Shown here: piece after piece, positions 1-9,274 of the stretch
Position numbering within the stretch: position 1 is the first letter of the stretch
Layout: every line of letters starts with the position of its first letter
Source of the DNA: Cytophagales bacterium
GTDB taxonomy: Bacteria; Pseudomonadota; Gammaproteobacteria; Burkholderiales; Burkholderiaceae_C
Direction of reading: 5' to 3'
Length of the DNA stretch: 64,000 nt
Assembly (NCBI GenBank): GCA_030054145.1
Contig: JASGCK010000002.1
Coordinates: 1 to 64,000, forward strand
The notes under the pieces: model-generated
Databases searched by the model: none
What the model saw: the letters and a program-made list of their open reading frames with translations, nothing else
What the model was told of the DNA's origin: nothing
Translations under genes and position numbers: made by a program

Positions 1-888
1 TGTCTAAGAGTGCGTTCGTCAGGTTCACCGTTTGCGTGCCTGCGCTGGCGTTCGTATAGCTGGCGTTACTGCCAATCGTGCTGAAGTTGCTGCTGGTGCT
101 CGTTGTGCCATTCGCGGCTGTGCTGTTACCAAGTGCAACTGTGCCCGTGCTATTGCCACTCACCGCTGCGTTCGTCGTGGTATCGAACACTTTGCTTGAC
201 ACGGTCGCGTTCGTGGTGATCGTGACCACGGCTTTGCTGATCACGCCGCCTGTACTGCTGGTGACGTTAATGGTGCTAGCCGTGCTATTGCCGCTAGCAA
301 AGCTGTAGTTAGTGCTGTCTAAAAGTGCGTTCGTCAGGTTCACCGTTTGCGTGCCTGCGCTGGCGCTCGTGTAGCTGGCGTTGCTGCTGATCGCGCTGAA
401 GTTGCTGCCAGCCGCCGTGCTGCCGTTGGCTGCGCTGCTGTTGCCCAGTTGGACTGTGCCTGTGCTGCTGACGTTCACTGCCGCGTTTGTCGTGGTGTCG
501 AACACTTTGCTTGACACGGTCGCGTTCGTGATGATGGTAACTACGGCTTTGCTGATCACGCCGCCCGTACTGCTGGTGACGTTGGTGGTGCTAGCCGTGC
601 TATTGCCGCTGGCAAAGCTGTAGTTGGTGCTGTCTAAGAGTGCGTTCGTCAGGTTCACCGTTTGCGTGCCTGCGCTGGCGTTCGTGTAGCTGGCGGTGCT
701 GCCAATCGCGCTGAAGTTGCTGCCAGCCGCCGTGCTGCCATTCGCGGCTGTGCTGTTACCCAGTTGGACTGTACCTGTGCTGCTGACGTTTACCGCTGCG
801 TTTGTCGTGGTGTCAAACACTTTGCTTGACACGGTGGCGTTTGTGGTGATGGTGACCACCGCTTTGCTGATCACCCCGCCTGTTGCAT
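1..888 (-). repeat. Tandem 315-bp repeats encoding 105-residue YDG-like domains
   Basis: The same sequence begins at 1, 316 and 631, an exact 315-bp period (105 codons). Copies 1 and 2 run full length; the copy starting at 631 diverges after about 888. Differences between copies are scattered substitutions. Each unit encodes one VSSKVFDTTTNAAV-type domain. A more diverged relative (NSKVYDTTNNTAV) lies at about 890-1135. The array continues past the left edge, so copy number is unknown. Confidence 0.95.
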
Positions 889-3800
889 TGATCGTTTGGT
901 TGACCGTATAGCCCGACACCGAGCCATTCATCACGAGCGCCGTGCTCGTGACGTTGACCAACAAATTCGTGCCTGCCGACGCGGTGTTGTATGTGGTAAT
1001 GGAGCCCGTGCCTGTTGTGTTAACCGTGTCGCCATCAATTAAGCCCGTAACTGTGTAGTTACCCACCGCCGTGTTGTTGGTCGTGTCGTATACCTTGCTG
1101 TTGTTGCCTGCGGTGATGGTCAAATTAGGCGCGGCGCGGTAGAACACGTTGAGCGCGCTGCTAGTGTTAACCGTGCCGCCACTAGCTGCGGTGTTGTAGG
1201 CCTTGGTGGTGTTACCAAGCGCGTTGGTGACGAGCGCTTGATAAGCGCTGGTGTTTTGCGTAGTTGCGCCCGAACCATTAGGGCCACTGCTGTAAATAAT
1301 GGTCGTGCCGCCTGCGCCTGCCGTATTGGCGCTGATGCTTTGTGCGCTGCCAACGATGACACTGCCGCCTGTAGCATTGCCAGCAGATTGGGCGCTGCCC
1401 GCCTTTAGCTTGATGTTCGTGCCTGACGATAAGTTTCCATTTAAGGTGAGGTTGCCATTGCTGACGTTGACCGTCAGGCTGCTGGCGTTTGTTGTTAGAT
1501 TGATCTTGCCCAGCGCTGAGGCTTGGTTGGCGGTAATGTTGAATACACCTGTGCCTGTGATACTGCCGCCCGACTGCACAAAGCCCGACCCCGTACCGCC
1601 TGCATTTCCTGTCATGCTGCCCGTTAGGGTTAAGTTGCCCGCCGTGATCTTGATGCCCGTTCCTGTGTTGGACACGCCCGTGATATTGACTCTGCTAGCG
1701 CTAACGTTATTAGCAATCAGCACGCCTGTGCCCGCGTTCGACGTGCCCGCCAGCGCTACATCGCCGCCGCCCGTCACGTTTAAGCTACCCACTGAAATAT
1801 TGACACCCGCCGCTTGGCAAGAGCTGCCAGACACCATGAACGTGCCGTTAGCCGTGTTATTAAAGGTCGTCGCTCCCGCAAAGGTGATGCCGTCCGCCGT
1901 ATTGGATGTGCCCGATATGCTTAGCGTTCCGTTGCCCTTGTTGGTGAACGCGCCCGTAAGTCCAGCCAAGCCAGCACTGCTATTGGATTGACCTTGCAAA
2001 TAAATACTACCGCTGTTGCTGAGGTTCAGAGTTTTTGTGCCTCCAAATAAAACACCGTTTGAGCTAGACAGATTGGCAAAGCCCGATATGTTGATACGAC
2101 CCAAGTCACTGCTATTCAGTGTCAATGGGCCCGTAAAAAAAACACCATTTGCATTGATGGCTCCACCTGAAGCGGTACCATTCGTCACGCCTAAAACATT
2201 AATGGAGCCATTGCCGCTATTTGAGAATGTCGCCGCACTGGTCGCACATACGACCACTCCCGTACTGACACCAGACGTACCTGTGATATTGATGGTGCCA
2301 TTGCCTGTATTGTTAATTGTCCCGCCAAGATCCAACACAACGCCTTGGGAGAATGACGTTCCTTGAGTATTTGTGCCTTGCAGTAAAACCGAACCGCTGC
2401 TGCTACTGTTAATGGTTGTCAGGCCATTTACCCACAATCCACCACCTGGCGATAAGTTGGCATTGCCCGTTAGAGCCACCGACCCCGATGTGCCATTGTT
2501 TGTAATAGCCAACCCCGTTACGCAAATCCCATGAGTGTCGTTTGTCGAATTAGCCAAGCCCGTCAAATTAATCGAGCCATTCCCCGAATTAACAAACGTT
2601 AATGCACCTCCTGCCTTAAAAATTCCGTTACTTGAGCTTGACACGCCATCAATGCTGAGCGTACCGTTGCCACTGTTCGTGATATTAAATTGCAATGCGG
2701 TAGTGAAGTTCACACCATTACCTGCTCCAGCGTAGGCCGTGATAGTGGCATCACCGCCCACCATCGTCAAACCGTTGTTGTTAAACCTAAGCGCATCGCC
2801 ACCTAAAACCGTCGTATTGGCTTTGATCGTCAAATCTGCGCCGTTGGTGCTGATCACACCCGTGCTTGTGATGCACACAAAGCCCCGACCCGCATTGGCA
2901 CTATCAGCCGTTAAATTAACACCAAGCTGAGCGCCGCCTATTGCTAAGATAGTTTTATTAATGGTGATAGAACCATTCGCCAAAAGCGTGAGATTTGTTA
3001 GGGCAACTGTGCTATTCGATTTAATAATATTCGCATTGACAACGATATTGCCCGTAGCCGCAGGATTGCTCGCTCCCGTGCTGGTCGTAATCAGCACATC
3101 GGTTGAATTCAGGGCATTCACAATGGATGTATTGCTGACATTGGAAGACGCATTGCTGCCGCTTGACCATACATTCGGACTTGCGCCATTAAAGCTACCG
3201 TTTGTTGATGCTCCGCTCACAATGGTAATGTTGGCAGGATCAATCAACCACTGCCCCGCCTTACCATTGGGCGCTGCGCCGTTGATATTGCCATCAATAT
3301 TGACCGCATGGCCAGAAGTCTCCACAAAGCCGCCATCGCCATTTTTGGAGCTGATGTTGATTACGCTGCCTGTCTGCACCACGGTTTGATTGGCTAGGAT
3401 GACGTTTAACAGATCTACTGCTTTTTGCAGGTTATCCCCGCCAATAATGACACGCCCGCCGCCTGCATCGCCACTGGCATCAACGATGCTGTTGCTCAAG
3501 ATACCAATGCGGTCGCCCATGACGATGACGGCTCCGCCCTTGTTCGCGCCTGCGCCTGATACGTCTAGCGTTCCGCTATTGAGCACATCGCCGCCCACGC
3601 CTGCACTGCCACCGTCTAAGATGATGATGCCGTTTTTGCCGCTCATGCTTCTGGCTTGGATGATGCCTTCGTTGTTCACCACGGTGTTGAGGAGTGTGTC
3701 TTTGCCGCGTGCGGTGAGGTACACACTGCCGCCATCCGCCACAATGAGTCCTTTGTTTTGAACCAAGGCGTTTAGCACATTGCCTGAGGCTTGGACGCTC

Positions 3801-4600
3801 ACTAACTGTCCGTTGTTCAGCGCAAAGCCCAATGTTTGTCCTGCCGAGAGGCTGATTGTTCCGCCGTTGGCGGTGATTGTGCCGTCGTTGCTAATACTGT
3901 CAGCATGAAGCACCACATAACCAGCGCCGCCCGTTCCGTTGCCCGTAGCGGTGATGTTGCCTTGGCTGACGATGCCCGCTGTGCTGGCTCCGCTGAATGT
4001 GTAGTTGCCTGCGGCTATTTGGCTATCAGTGATGTTTTTGGTGGTGGCAACCAAGGCCCCGACTTGTACCTGCGCACCGCGTCCAAACATCACGCCGTTG
4101 GGGTTGATGAGGAACACTTGTCCATTGGCTTGCAAGCTACCAAAGATTTGGGATTGGCTGTTGCCAACCACGCGGTTAACAGCAATGGCGGTGCTGCTGG
4201 GTTGATTGAAGATTACCGTGTTACCTGCGCCGATGCTGAAAGACTGCCAGTTAGCGCCCAGCACGTTTGAACTTTGGTTAACGGTGAGGGTGTTGCCTGC
4301 TGTAGAGATTGAGCCTGTGCCTGATGTGACGACGCCGCCTGTGGGGAGGACGGACTGAGCGGACTGTGTGGACTGTGCGTAGGCGACGCTTTGGAAGCCT
4401 TGCGCCCCTAGAGCCGCCGCCGCTATGACGAAGGATGAGAGAGCTAGGCGTAGGCCGCTGCCCCCCATACCCACCTCGGTGCCTGCGCCCGCGCCCGCCG
4501 TATCCCCTGTACTTTTGCCCTGCGAAACCACCGTTTCGGCTACGGCAACTAGAGTTCCTACTTTTTTACTAAAAACTAGGCGGTAAAGGTTTTTGTTCAT
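1..4600 (-). CDS. Two-partner secretion adhesin, filamentous haemagglutinin type (3' end beyond window)
   Basis: The minus strand is open without a stop from ATG 4600 to the left edge (about 1,533 codons). Residues 1-25 match the extended signal peptide region of large exoproteins (MNKNLYRLVFSKKVG start); a hydrophobic core follows at about 51-67, with probable cleavage after AYA near residue 75. Residues about 83-200 form the TPS secretion domain, with the hallmark NPNGVMFG at 167-174, which is recognised by an outer-membrane TpsB partner. Next come about 1,000 residues of Gly/Asn/Thr/Ser-rich beta-helix repeats (pattern SGTSNTGTGI), then YDG-like domains (SKVFDTTTNAA). Frame checks at 187 and 1987 agree with the start. 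Predicted role: secreted or surface adhesin. No tpsB gene is visible. Family is clear; the ligand is unknown. Confidence 0.9.
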   Translation of the reverse strand, partial: MNKNLYRLVFSKKVGTLVAVAETVVSQGKSTGDTAGAGAGTEVGMGGSGLRLALSSFVIAAAALGAQGFQSVAYAQSTQSAQSVLPTGGVVTSGTGSISTAGNTLTVNQSSNVLGANWQSFSIGAGNTVIFNQPSSTAIAVNRVVGNSQSQIFGSLQANGQVFLINPNGVMFGRGAQVQVGALVATTKNITDSQIAAGNYTFSGASTAGIVSQGNITATGNGTGGAGYVVLHADSISNDGTITANGGTISLSAGQTLGFALNNGQLVSVQASGNVLNALVQNKGLIVADGGSVYLTARGKDTLLNTVVNNEGIIQARSMSGKNGIIILDGGSAGVGGDVLNSGTLDVSGAGANKGGAVIVMGDRIGILSNSIVDASGDAGGGRVIIGGDNLQKAVDLLNVILANQTVVQTGSVINISSKNGDGGFVETSGHAVNIDGNINGAAPNGKAGQWLIDPANITIVSGASTNGSFNGASPNVWSSGSNASSNVSNTSIVNALNSTDVLITTSTGASNPAATGNIVVNANIIKSNSTVALTNLTLLANGSITINKTILAIGGAQLGVNLTADSANAGRGFVCITSTGVISTNGADLTIKANTTVLGGDALRFNNNGLTMVGGDATITAYAGAGNGVNFTTALQFNITNSGNGTLSIDGVSSSSNGIFKAGGALTFVNSGNGSINLTGLANSTNDTHGICVTGLAITNNGTSGSVALTGNANLSPGGGLWVNGLTTINSSSSGSVLLQGTNTQGTSFSQGVVLDLGGTINNTGNGTINITGTSGVSTGVVVCATSAATFSNSGNGSINVLGVTNGTASGGAINANGVFFTGPLTLNSSDLGRINISGFANLSSSNGVLFGGTKTLNLSNSGSIYLQGQSNSSAGLAGLTGAFTNKGNGTLSISGTSNTADGITFAGATTFNNTANGTFMVSGSSCQAAGVNISVGSLNVTGGGDVALAGTSNAGTGVLIANNVSASRVNITGVSNTGTGIKITAGNLTLTGSMTGNAGGTGSGFVQSGGSITGTGVFNITANQASALGKINLTTNASSLTVNVSNGNLTLNGNLSSGTNIKLKAGSAQSAGNATGGSVIVGSAQSISANTAGAGGTTIIYSSGPNGSGATTQNTSAYQALVTNALGNTTKAYNTAASGGTVNTSSALNVFYRAAPNLTITAGNNSKVYDTTNNTAVGNYTVTGLIDGDTVNTTGTGSITTYNTASAGTNLLVNVTSTALVMNGSVSGYTVNQTINATGGVISKAVVTITTNATVSSKVFDTTTNAAVNVSSTGTVQLGNSTAANGSTAAGSNFSAIGSTASYTNASAGTQTVNLTNALLDSTNYSFASGNSTASTTNVTSSTGGVISKAVVTIITNATVSSKVFDTTTNAAVNVSSTGTVQLGNSSAANGSTAAGSNFSAISSNASYTSASAGTQTVNLTNALLDSTNYSFASGNSTASTINVTSSTGGVISKAVVTITTNATVSSKVFDTTTNAAVSGNSTGTVALGNSTAANGTTSTSSNFSTIGSNASYTNASAGTQTVNLTNALLD

Positions 4601-4958
4601 GATGCAAATTGTTTCGTTGATAGCTTTAAAAAGCAGATTCAACAATTGTACATCTTAAATATTAGTTTTTTTACATTTTTTATATTAAATAATTAATTAA
4701 TTTTTAATAATTGCTTGCAATTGACGATTTTTAAAAATAATAAATTAGACTTAATTAATTTTTAAGTAATTAAAACACAGTACTTTTTAACTATTTTGCA
4801 AATGGCAAAACATATTGAAAATTAAAACTTAATTTTTAACATTTATCTGACTGCATTCAACCGAAAAGCGTTTGCAATAGGGCGAGCAAAGGCGAGCCGC
4901 ATCGAGCACCGATGCGGCTTGTGAGGATATTTAAGGGGGATTGAGGAGGGAAGTGCCC
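4601..4958. other. AT-rich intergenic region upstream of the adhesin gene
   Basis: This stretch of about 360 bases has no gene. 4610-4860 is much richer in A and T than its neighbours, with many TTAATTAA-like runs, and lies directly upstream of the adhesin start. A possible minus-strand -10 element (TACAAT) lies at 4645-4650, but I see no convincing -35. The AT bias would suit promoter DNA silenced by H-NS-like proteins; that is inference. The right end holds the hairpin at 4895-4919. Confidence 0.6.
4895..4919 (-). terminator. Hairpin downstream of mrcA, possible terminator
   Basis: A perfect 10-bp inverted repeat (AGCCGCATCG / CGATGCGGCT) with a 5-base loop begins about 40 bases past the mrcA stop codon. 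No strong U-tract follows on the minus strand, so it may be a weak or Rho-assisted terminator, or an RNA-stabilising hairpin. Confidence 0.45.
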
Positions 4959-7322
4959 CTAGCGGAACAGATCCAGGATACTTTTTCGTTCTTGCTCGGA
5001 CGTAGGTTTGAGTGGTGCGGATGGCGATGCCCCCGCCGCTGGCTCAAGCCCAAGACTTGTTACGCTCGCGCCTTTGGTGAACTCGTCATAGAACCACTCA
5101 CCATTGCGATTCACAACGCCGTCAGGTGGCTGCGCTACGCTAATCGGTACACCTTTCAAAGCGGTTTGCATGAAGCGAATCCAAACTGGCAGGCTAAGCC
5201 CGCCGCCCGTCTCCTTGTCGCCTAGACTTTTTGGGGTGTCATAACCAATCCAAGTGACTGCGGTCACCGTGGGGTTGTAGCCCGCAAACCAAGCGTCGTG
5301 TGAGTCGTTGGTTGTACCTGTTTTGCCGTAGATATCATCACGCTGTAGCTGCACACGGGCCTTAGCCGCCGTTCCCGAGCGGGTCACTTCTTGCAAAAGC
5401 GATGTCATCATGAATGCATTGCGGGCATCGATCGCGCGCTGCGACTCTTGAATCTCTTTCGAAGCTGTGTTGACCAGCGTCTTGCCGCGTTCTTCCGTAA
5501 TTTTTTGAATCAGCCACGGCGTGGTTAAGTAGCCGCCATTGGCAAACACTGAATACGCCGTTGCCATTTGCATCGGCGTTACCGAACCCGCACCCAGCGC
5601 CATCGTGAGGTACGGCGGATGCTTCTCTTCATCAAAACCAAAGCGTCCAATCCACTCTTGCGCAGTCTTAACCCCCGTGGCTTGCAGCACCCGAATGGAG
5701 ATCATGTTTTTGGACTGCGCAAGGCCACGGCGCAGCGTCATCGGACCTTCAAATTTGCCATCGTAATTTTTCGGCTCCCACGCTTGTCCGCCTGTTGCGC
5801 CCGCGTCAAAAAAGAGCGGTGCATCGTTCACAACCGTTGCAGGCGTAAAGCCTTTTTCTAACGCCGCCGAATAAATGAAGGGCTTGAAACTAGACCCAGG
5901 CTGTCGCCAGGCCTGCGTGACGTGATTGAACTTGTTTTTAGTAAAGTCGAATCCGCCCACCAATGCCTGAATCGCCCCCGTCTTCGGATTCATCGCAACA
6001 AATGCGCCCTCTACCTCGGGCAATTGCGTCACGTCCCATGTTTTTTTTGCGTTTTGAATGACCCGAATCACCGCGCCGCGTCGAATCTTTATTTTGGGTG
6101 ATGCATTGCTCGCAAGACCAGACTGGACGGGCTTCAAGCCATCACCCACAATTTCAATGACATCGCCGTTGGCACGCTCTGCGACAATTTTTTTAGCATT
6201 CACTTCCAGCACAACTGCGGCATAAACATCGCCGTTATCAGGATGGTCTTGCAGCGCTTCCAGCACGTCATCCGCCAGTTGTTTAGGGTCTTGCGAAAGC
6301 TCCACATACTCTTCGGGGCCGCGGTACGCTTGGCGACGCTCGTAGTCCATGATGCCCGCCCTCAGCGCCTTGTATGCCGCGATTTGTTGTTCCGCATGAA
6401 TGGTGGTGTACACATTCAAGCCGCGCGTATAAGTGTCGTCACCATATTGGGCATGAATCAGTTGGCGCACCATCTCAGCCACAAATTCGGAGGGCACTGC
6501 CGCCAACATACCGCCCTCCTTCGTCTTAATGGGCTCATTTTTTGCTGCCTCCATTTGCTCCTGCGTAATGAAGCCCTGCCCCACCATGCGCTCCAAAATA
6601 TAGAGTTGCCGTGCACGCGCACGCGTTGGATTATTCACAGGGTTGTACGCAGACGGTGCTTTTGGCAAACCAGCCAGCATGGCGGCTTCGGCAATGGTGA
6701 TATCTTTAATGGACTTGCCAAAGTAGGCCTCAGAGGCAGCCGCAAAGCCATACGCCCTATGACCCAAAAAAATTTGATTCATGTAAATTTCAAGAATCTG
6801 ATCTTTAGACAGTCCCGCCTCTAGCTTAAATGTGAGCAGTAACTCGTAAATTTTTCGCGTCACCGTACGCTCACTCGATAGATAAACATTACGCGCAACT
6901 TGCATCGTAATCGTGGATGCGCCTTGCGCGCGCGAATTCCACAAATTAGTAATTCCCGCCCGCAGCACACCAATATAGTCAACCCCACCGTGTTCATAAA
7001 AGCGTGCATCCTCCGCCGCCAGCACAGCGTCCTTCATCACCTTGGGCATATCTTTGATACGCGTCAAATTGCGGCGCTCTTCGCCAAACTCGCCAATCAA
7101 TGCGCCCTCGCTTGAGTAAATGCGTAGCGGCAATTTGGGTCGATAGTCCGACAGTTCGCTGATGTCTGGCAAATTGGGATACGCCACCGCCAGCGCGATG
7201 CAAACAAAAAGTGCAATTGCGACAAAGCCAGAGGCAGCAAGGCCTGCCAATGTGATGAGCAAGCGCACGAGCCAACTCCGTGCAGGTTTGTGTTCAGGCA
7301 CCGCTGTATTATTTGTGTTCAT
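4959..7322 (-). CDS. mrcA: Penicillin-binding protein 1A (bifunctional peptidoglycan synthase)
   Basis: A 787-residue class A PBP that polymerises lipid II and cross-links peptidoglycan at the inner membrane. One N-terminal membrane anchor lies at about 19-47. The GT51 glycosyltransferase domain has catalytic Glu104 in EDARFYEHGG and the GASTITMQVARN motif at about 134-145. The transpeptidase domain has SSFK at 477-480 (nucleophile Ser477), SKN at 537-539 and KTGT at 667-670. All key motifs are intact and the length is normal for PBP1a. It lies 63 bases downstream of trpS on the same strand, with a double hairpin between them. Confidence 0.96.
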   Translation of the reverse strand: MNTNNTAVPEHKPARSWLVRLLITLAGLAASGFVAIALFVCIALAVAYPNLPDISELSDYRPKLPLRIYSSEGALIGEFGEERRNLTRIKDMPKVMKDAVLAAEDARFYEHGGVDYIGVLRAGITNLWNSRAQGASTITMQVARNVYLSSERTVTRKIYELLLTFKLEAGLSKDQILEIYMNQIFLGHRAYGFAAASEAYFGKSIKDITIAEAAMLAGLPKAPSAYNPVNNPTRARARQLYILERMVGQGFITQEQMEAAKNEPIKTKEGGMLAAVPSEFVAEMVRQLIHAQYGDDTYTRGLNVYTTIHAEQQIAAYKALRAGIMDYERRQAYRGPEEYVELSQDPKQLADDVLEALQDHPDNGDVYAAVVLEVNAKKIVAERANGDVIEIVGDGLKPVQSGLASNASPKIKIRRGAVIRVIQNAKKTWDVTQLPEVEGAFVAMNPKTGAIQALVGGFDFTKNKFNHVTQAWRQPGSSFKPFIYSAALEKGFTPATVVNDAPLFFDAGATGGQAWEPKNYDGKFEGPMTLRRGLAQSKNMISIRVLQATGVKTAQEWIGRFGFDEEKHPPYLTMALGAGSVTPMQMATAYSVFANGGYLTTPWLIQKITEERGKTLVNTASKEIQESQRAIDARNAFMMTSLLQEVTRSGTAAKARVQLQRDDIYGKTGTTNDSHDAWFAGYNPTVTAVTWIGYDTPKSLGDKETGGGLSLPVWIRFMQTALKGVPISVAQPPDGVVNRNGEWFYDEFTKGASVTSLGLEPAAGASPSAPLKPTSEQERKSILDLFR

Positions 7323-7335
7323 AACGTCTTCCCCC

Positions 7336-7368
7336 TGTCGCCTTGCGACATCCCCCCCGCTCGGGGGG
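7336..7368. repeat. Double-hairpin palindrome between trpS and mrcA
   Basis: Two adjacent inverted repeats: TGTCGC/GCGACA around a 3-base loop (7336-7350) and a six-C/six-G stem around GCTC (7353-7368). The arrangement resembles REP-type dispersed palindromes common in Burkholderiales. It could attenuate read-through from trpS into mrcA. Confidence 0.55.
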
Positions 7369-7385
7369 AAACTTGTTCATGTGCA

Positions 7386-8591
7386 TTAGTAATTTAACCC
7401 CATCGCAGTGCGTACATCCATCATCGTCTCGCGTGCGGTGATGCGTGCTCGATCGGTTCCTGCGTCCACAATTTCGCGCACAATTTTTGGATGAGCCACG
7501 TAGGGCGCGGCACGCTCTAGCATGGGTTGCTGCTCGCGCAAAATCGCGTCAATCACGGGCTTCTTGCAGGTGAGGCAACCAAACTCGGCATTCTTGCAAC
7601 CTTGATTCGCCCAGTCTTGCGTTGGCTTGTCGGAGTACACCAAATGAAACTGCCACACAGGGCATTTATTGGGGTCGCCTTTATCCGTCAGTTTGATACG
7701 TGCAGGATCGGTTGGCATGGTGCGCACTTTTTGCTCAATGCTTTTGGCATCTTCGCGAATCGCAATGGCATTGCCATAACTCTTACTCATTTTTTGACCA
7801 TCCAGTCCAGGCAATTTACTCGCCTTGGTCAGCAGCACCTGCGGCTCTGGCAGGATGGTTTTACCCGTGCCTCTCAGCCAACCCGCCAAGCGCTCGCGCT
7901 CGTCGCTGGTGAGCAGCGGCGTGCTGCCCACAAAGCCAAGCGCACCTTCCAAAGCTTTTTGATCGCCCGTTTCTTGGAAAGCCTTACGCGACTTTTCTAA
8001 CCGCTTCGCGGCATCTTTGCCCAGCTTTTCAAGCGTTGCAGCTAAAAGCACATCGAAGTTGCTTTCCCGTCCATACAAATGATTGAAGCGCCGCGCCGCC
8101 TCGCGAGTCAGCTCCACATGACTGGCTTGGTCTTCACCCACAGGCACATACTTGGCTTTGTAGATCAAGATATCCGCCGCTTGCAAAAGCGGATAACCCA
8201 AAAATCCATACGTAGCTAAGTCTTTATCCTTCAGCTTTTCTTGCTGATCTTTGTAAGTCGGCACGCGCTCCAGCCAACTGAGCGGCGTGCCCATGGCCAA
8301 AAGCGTAAACAGCTCCGCGTGCTCGGGAATTCGGCTTTGCAAAAACAACGTGCAGGCATTGGGATCAAGCCCACACGCCAACCAATCAATCACCATCTCA
8401 AACGTGTGCCGTTCCATCACATCGCGCGATTCGTAATGCGTGGTTAGCGCGTGCCAATCGGCTACAAAAAAGTAGCACGCATGCGTATGCTGGAGCTTCA
8501 CCCAATTTTTAATCGCGCCGTGATAGTGCCCCAAATGCAAAGCACCTGTTGGCCTCATTCCCGATAACACACGCTCTTGATTCATCGTCAT
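7386..8591 (-). CDS. trpS: Tryptophanyl-tRNA synthetase with extra Cys motif
   Basis: Class I aminoacyl-tRNA synthetase charging tRNA-Trp. The HIGH-equivalent is HLGH at 19-22 (TGALHLGH) and KMSKS lies at 267-271. At 401 residues it is longer than the roughly 330-residue E. coli type: an insert at about 195-260 precedes KMSKS, and the C-terminal region has C310-x21-C332-x6-C339-x2-C342. That spacing is close to the [4Fe-4S]-binding motif known from the Thermotoga maritima enzyme; cluster binding here is inference. It starts 4 bases after the M50 protease gene. ATG 8585 is an alternative start. Confidence 0.95.
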   Translation of the reverse strand: MTMNQERVLSGMRPTGALHLGHYHGAIKNWVKLQHTHACYFFVADWHALTTHYESRDVMERHTFEMVIDWLACGLDPNACTLFLQSRIPEHAELFTLLAMGTPLSWLERVPTYKDQQEKLKDKDLATYGFLGYPLLQAADILIYKAKYVPVGEDQASHVELTREAARRFNHLYGRESNFDVLLAATLEKLGKDAAKRLEKSRKAFQETGDQKALEGALGFVGSTPLLTSDERERLAGWLRGTGKTILPEPQVLLTKASKLPGLDGQKMSKSYGNAIAIREDAKSIEQKVRTMPTDPARIKLTDKGDPNKCPVWQFHLVYSDKPTQDWANQGCKNAEFGCLTCKKPVIDAILREQQPMLERAAPYVAHPKIVREIVDAGTDRARITARETMMDVRTAMGLNY

Positions 8592-8595
8592 ATTC

Positions 8596-9270
8596 TTAAT
8601 TCGCTTTCGCTAAATAGCGCAGTGGTGAGAGCACCAACTCCAACAAGTCATACGTCAACCCCATCATGGGCGACATCCAAATCGTATTGATGATGCCTGC
8701 AATCACAAGCCCCATCACAATAAAAAATCCCCAAGGCTCGATGCGCGAGACTTGATAGGAGTACGGATAGGGCAACAGCCCCACCACAATACGCCCACCA
8801 TCCAGCGGTGGAACTGGAAATAAATTGAATGCAAACATCACAGCGTTCACCAGCACGCCGCCTTTGCACATCGCCAAAAAGAATTTTTCATCTAAGCCAA
8901 CGATCACCAGCATATACAAAAGAGCGCCCCAAAGCGCCGCCTGCACAAGGTTCGACGCAGGGCCTGCGAGCGCCACCCAGACCATATCGCGCTTGGGGTT
9001 GTGGAGTCTGCCAAAGTTCACGGGGACAGGCTTGGCGTAACCAAACAAGAACGCGCCACTTGTTGCAAAGTAGAGCAAGAGCGGCATGGCAATCGTACCC
9101 ATCGGGTCAATGTGTTTGAGCGGATTCATCGTCACGCGCCCCAATACATAAGCGGTGTTGTCCCCCAGCCGCAGCGCCGCGTAGCCATGCGCCGCCTCAT
9201 GCAGCGTAATGGCCAGCAGCACGGGCAGGGCGTAAATTAAAACGGTTTGAATGATGTTTGCGAAATCCAT
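8596..9270 (-). CDS. Site-2-protease-family M50 zinc metalloprotease
   Basis: A small polytopic membrane protease of about 224 residues. HEAAH at 24-28 supplies the zinc-binding histidines and catalytic Glu, and the third metal ligand is Asp157 in PPLDGGR. Hydrophobic segments cover most of the chain, and no PDZ domain is present, unlike RseP. The family cleaves substrates within the membrane; the substrate here is unknown. ATG 9270 is preferred over an in-frame TTG at 9282. It sits tightly between the PHP phosphatase gene and trpS, so it is probably co-transcribed. Confidence 0.88.
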   Translation of the reverse strand: MDFANIIQTVLIYALPVLLAITLHEAAHGYAALRLGDNTAYVLGRVTMNPLKHIDPMGTIAMPLLLYFATSGAFLFGYAKPVPVNFGRLHNPKRDMVWVALAGPASNLVQAALWGALLYMLVIVGLDEKFFLAMCKGGVLVNAVMFAFNLFPVPPLDGGRIVVGLLPYPYSYQVSRIEPWGFFIVMGLVIAGIINTIWMSPMMGLTYDLLELVLSPLRYLAKAN

Positions 9271-9274
9271 AAAT

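Noticed and set aside
78-4270. Many long plus-strand open frames opposite the adhesin
   Set aside because: They are antisense shadows of a Gly/Asn/Thr-rich gene; the minus frame has a signal peptide, TPS domain and repeats, and the plus frames are low-complexity Val/Leu/Pro/Thr without ribosome sites.
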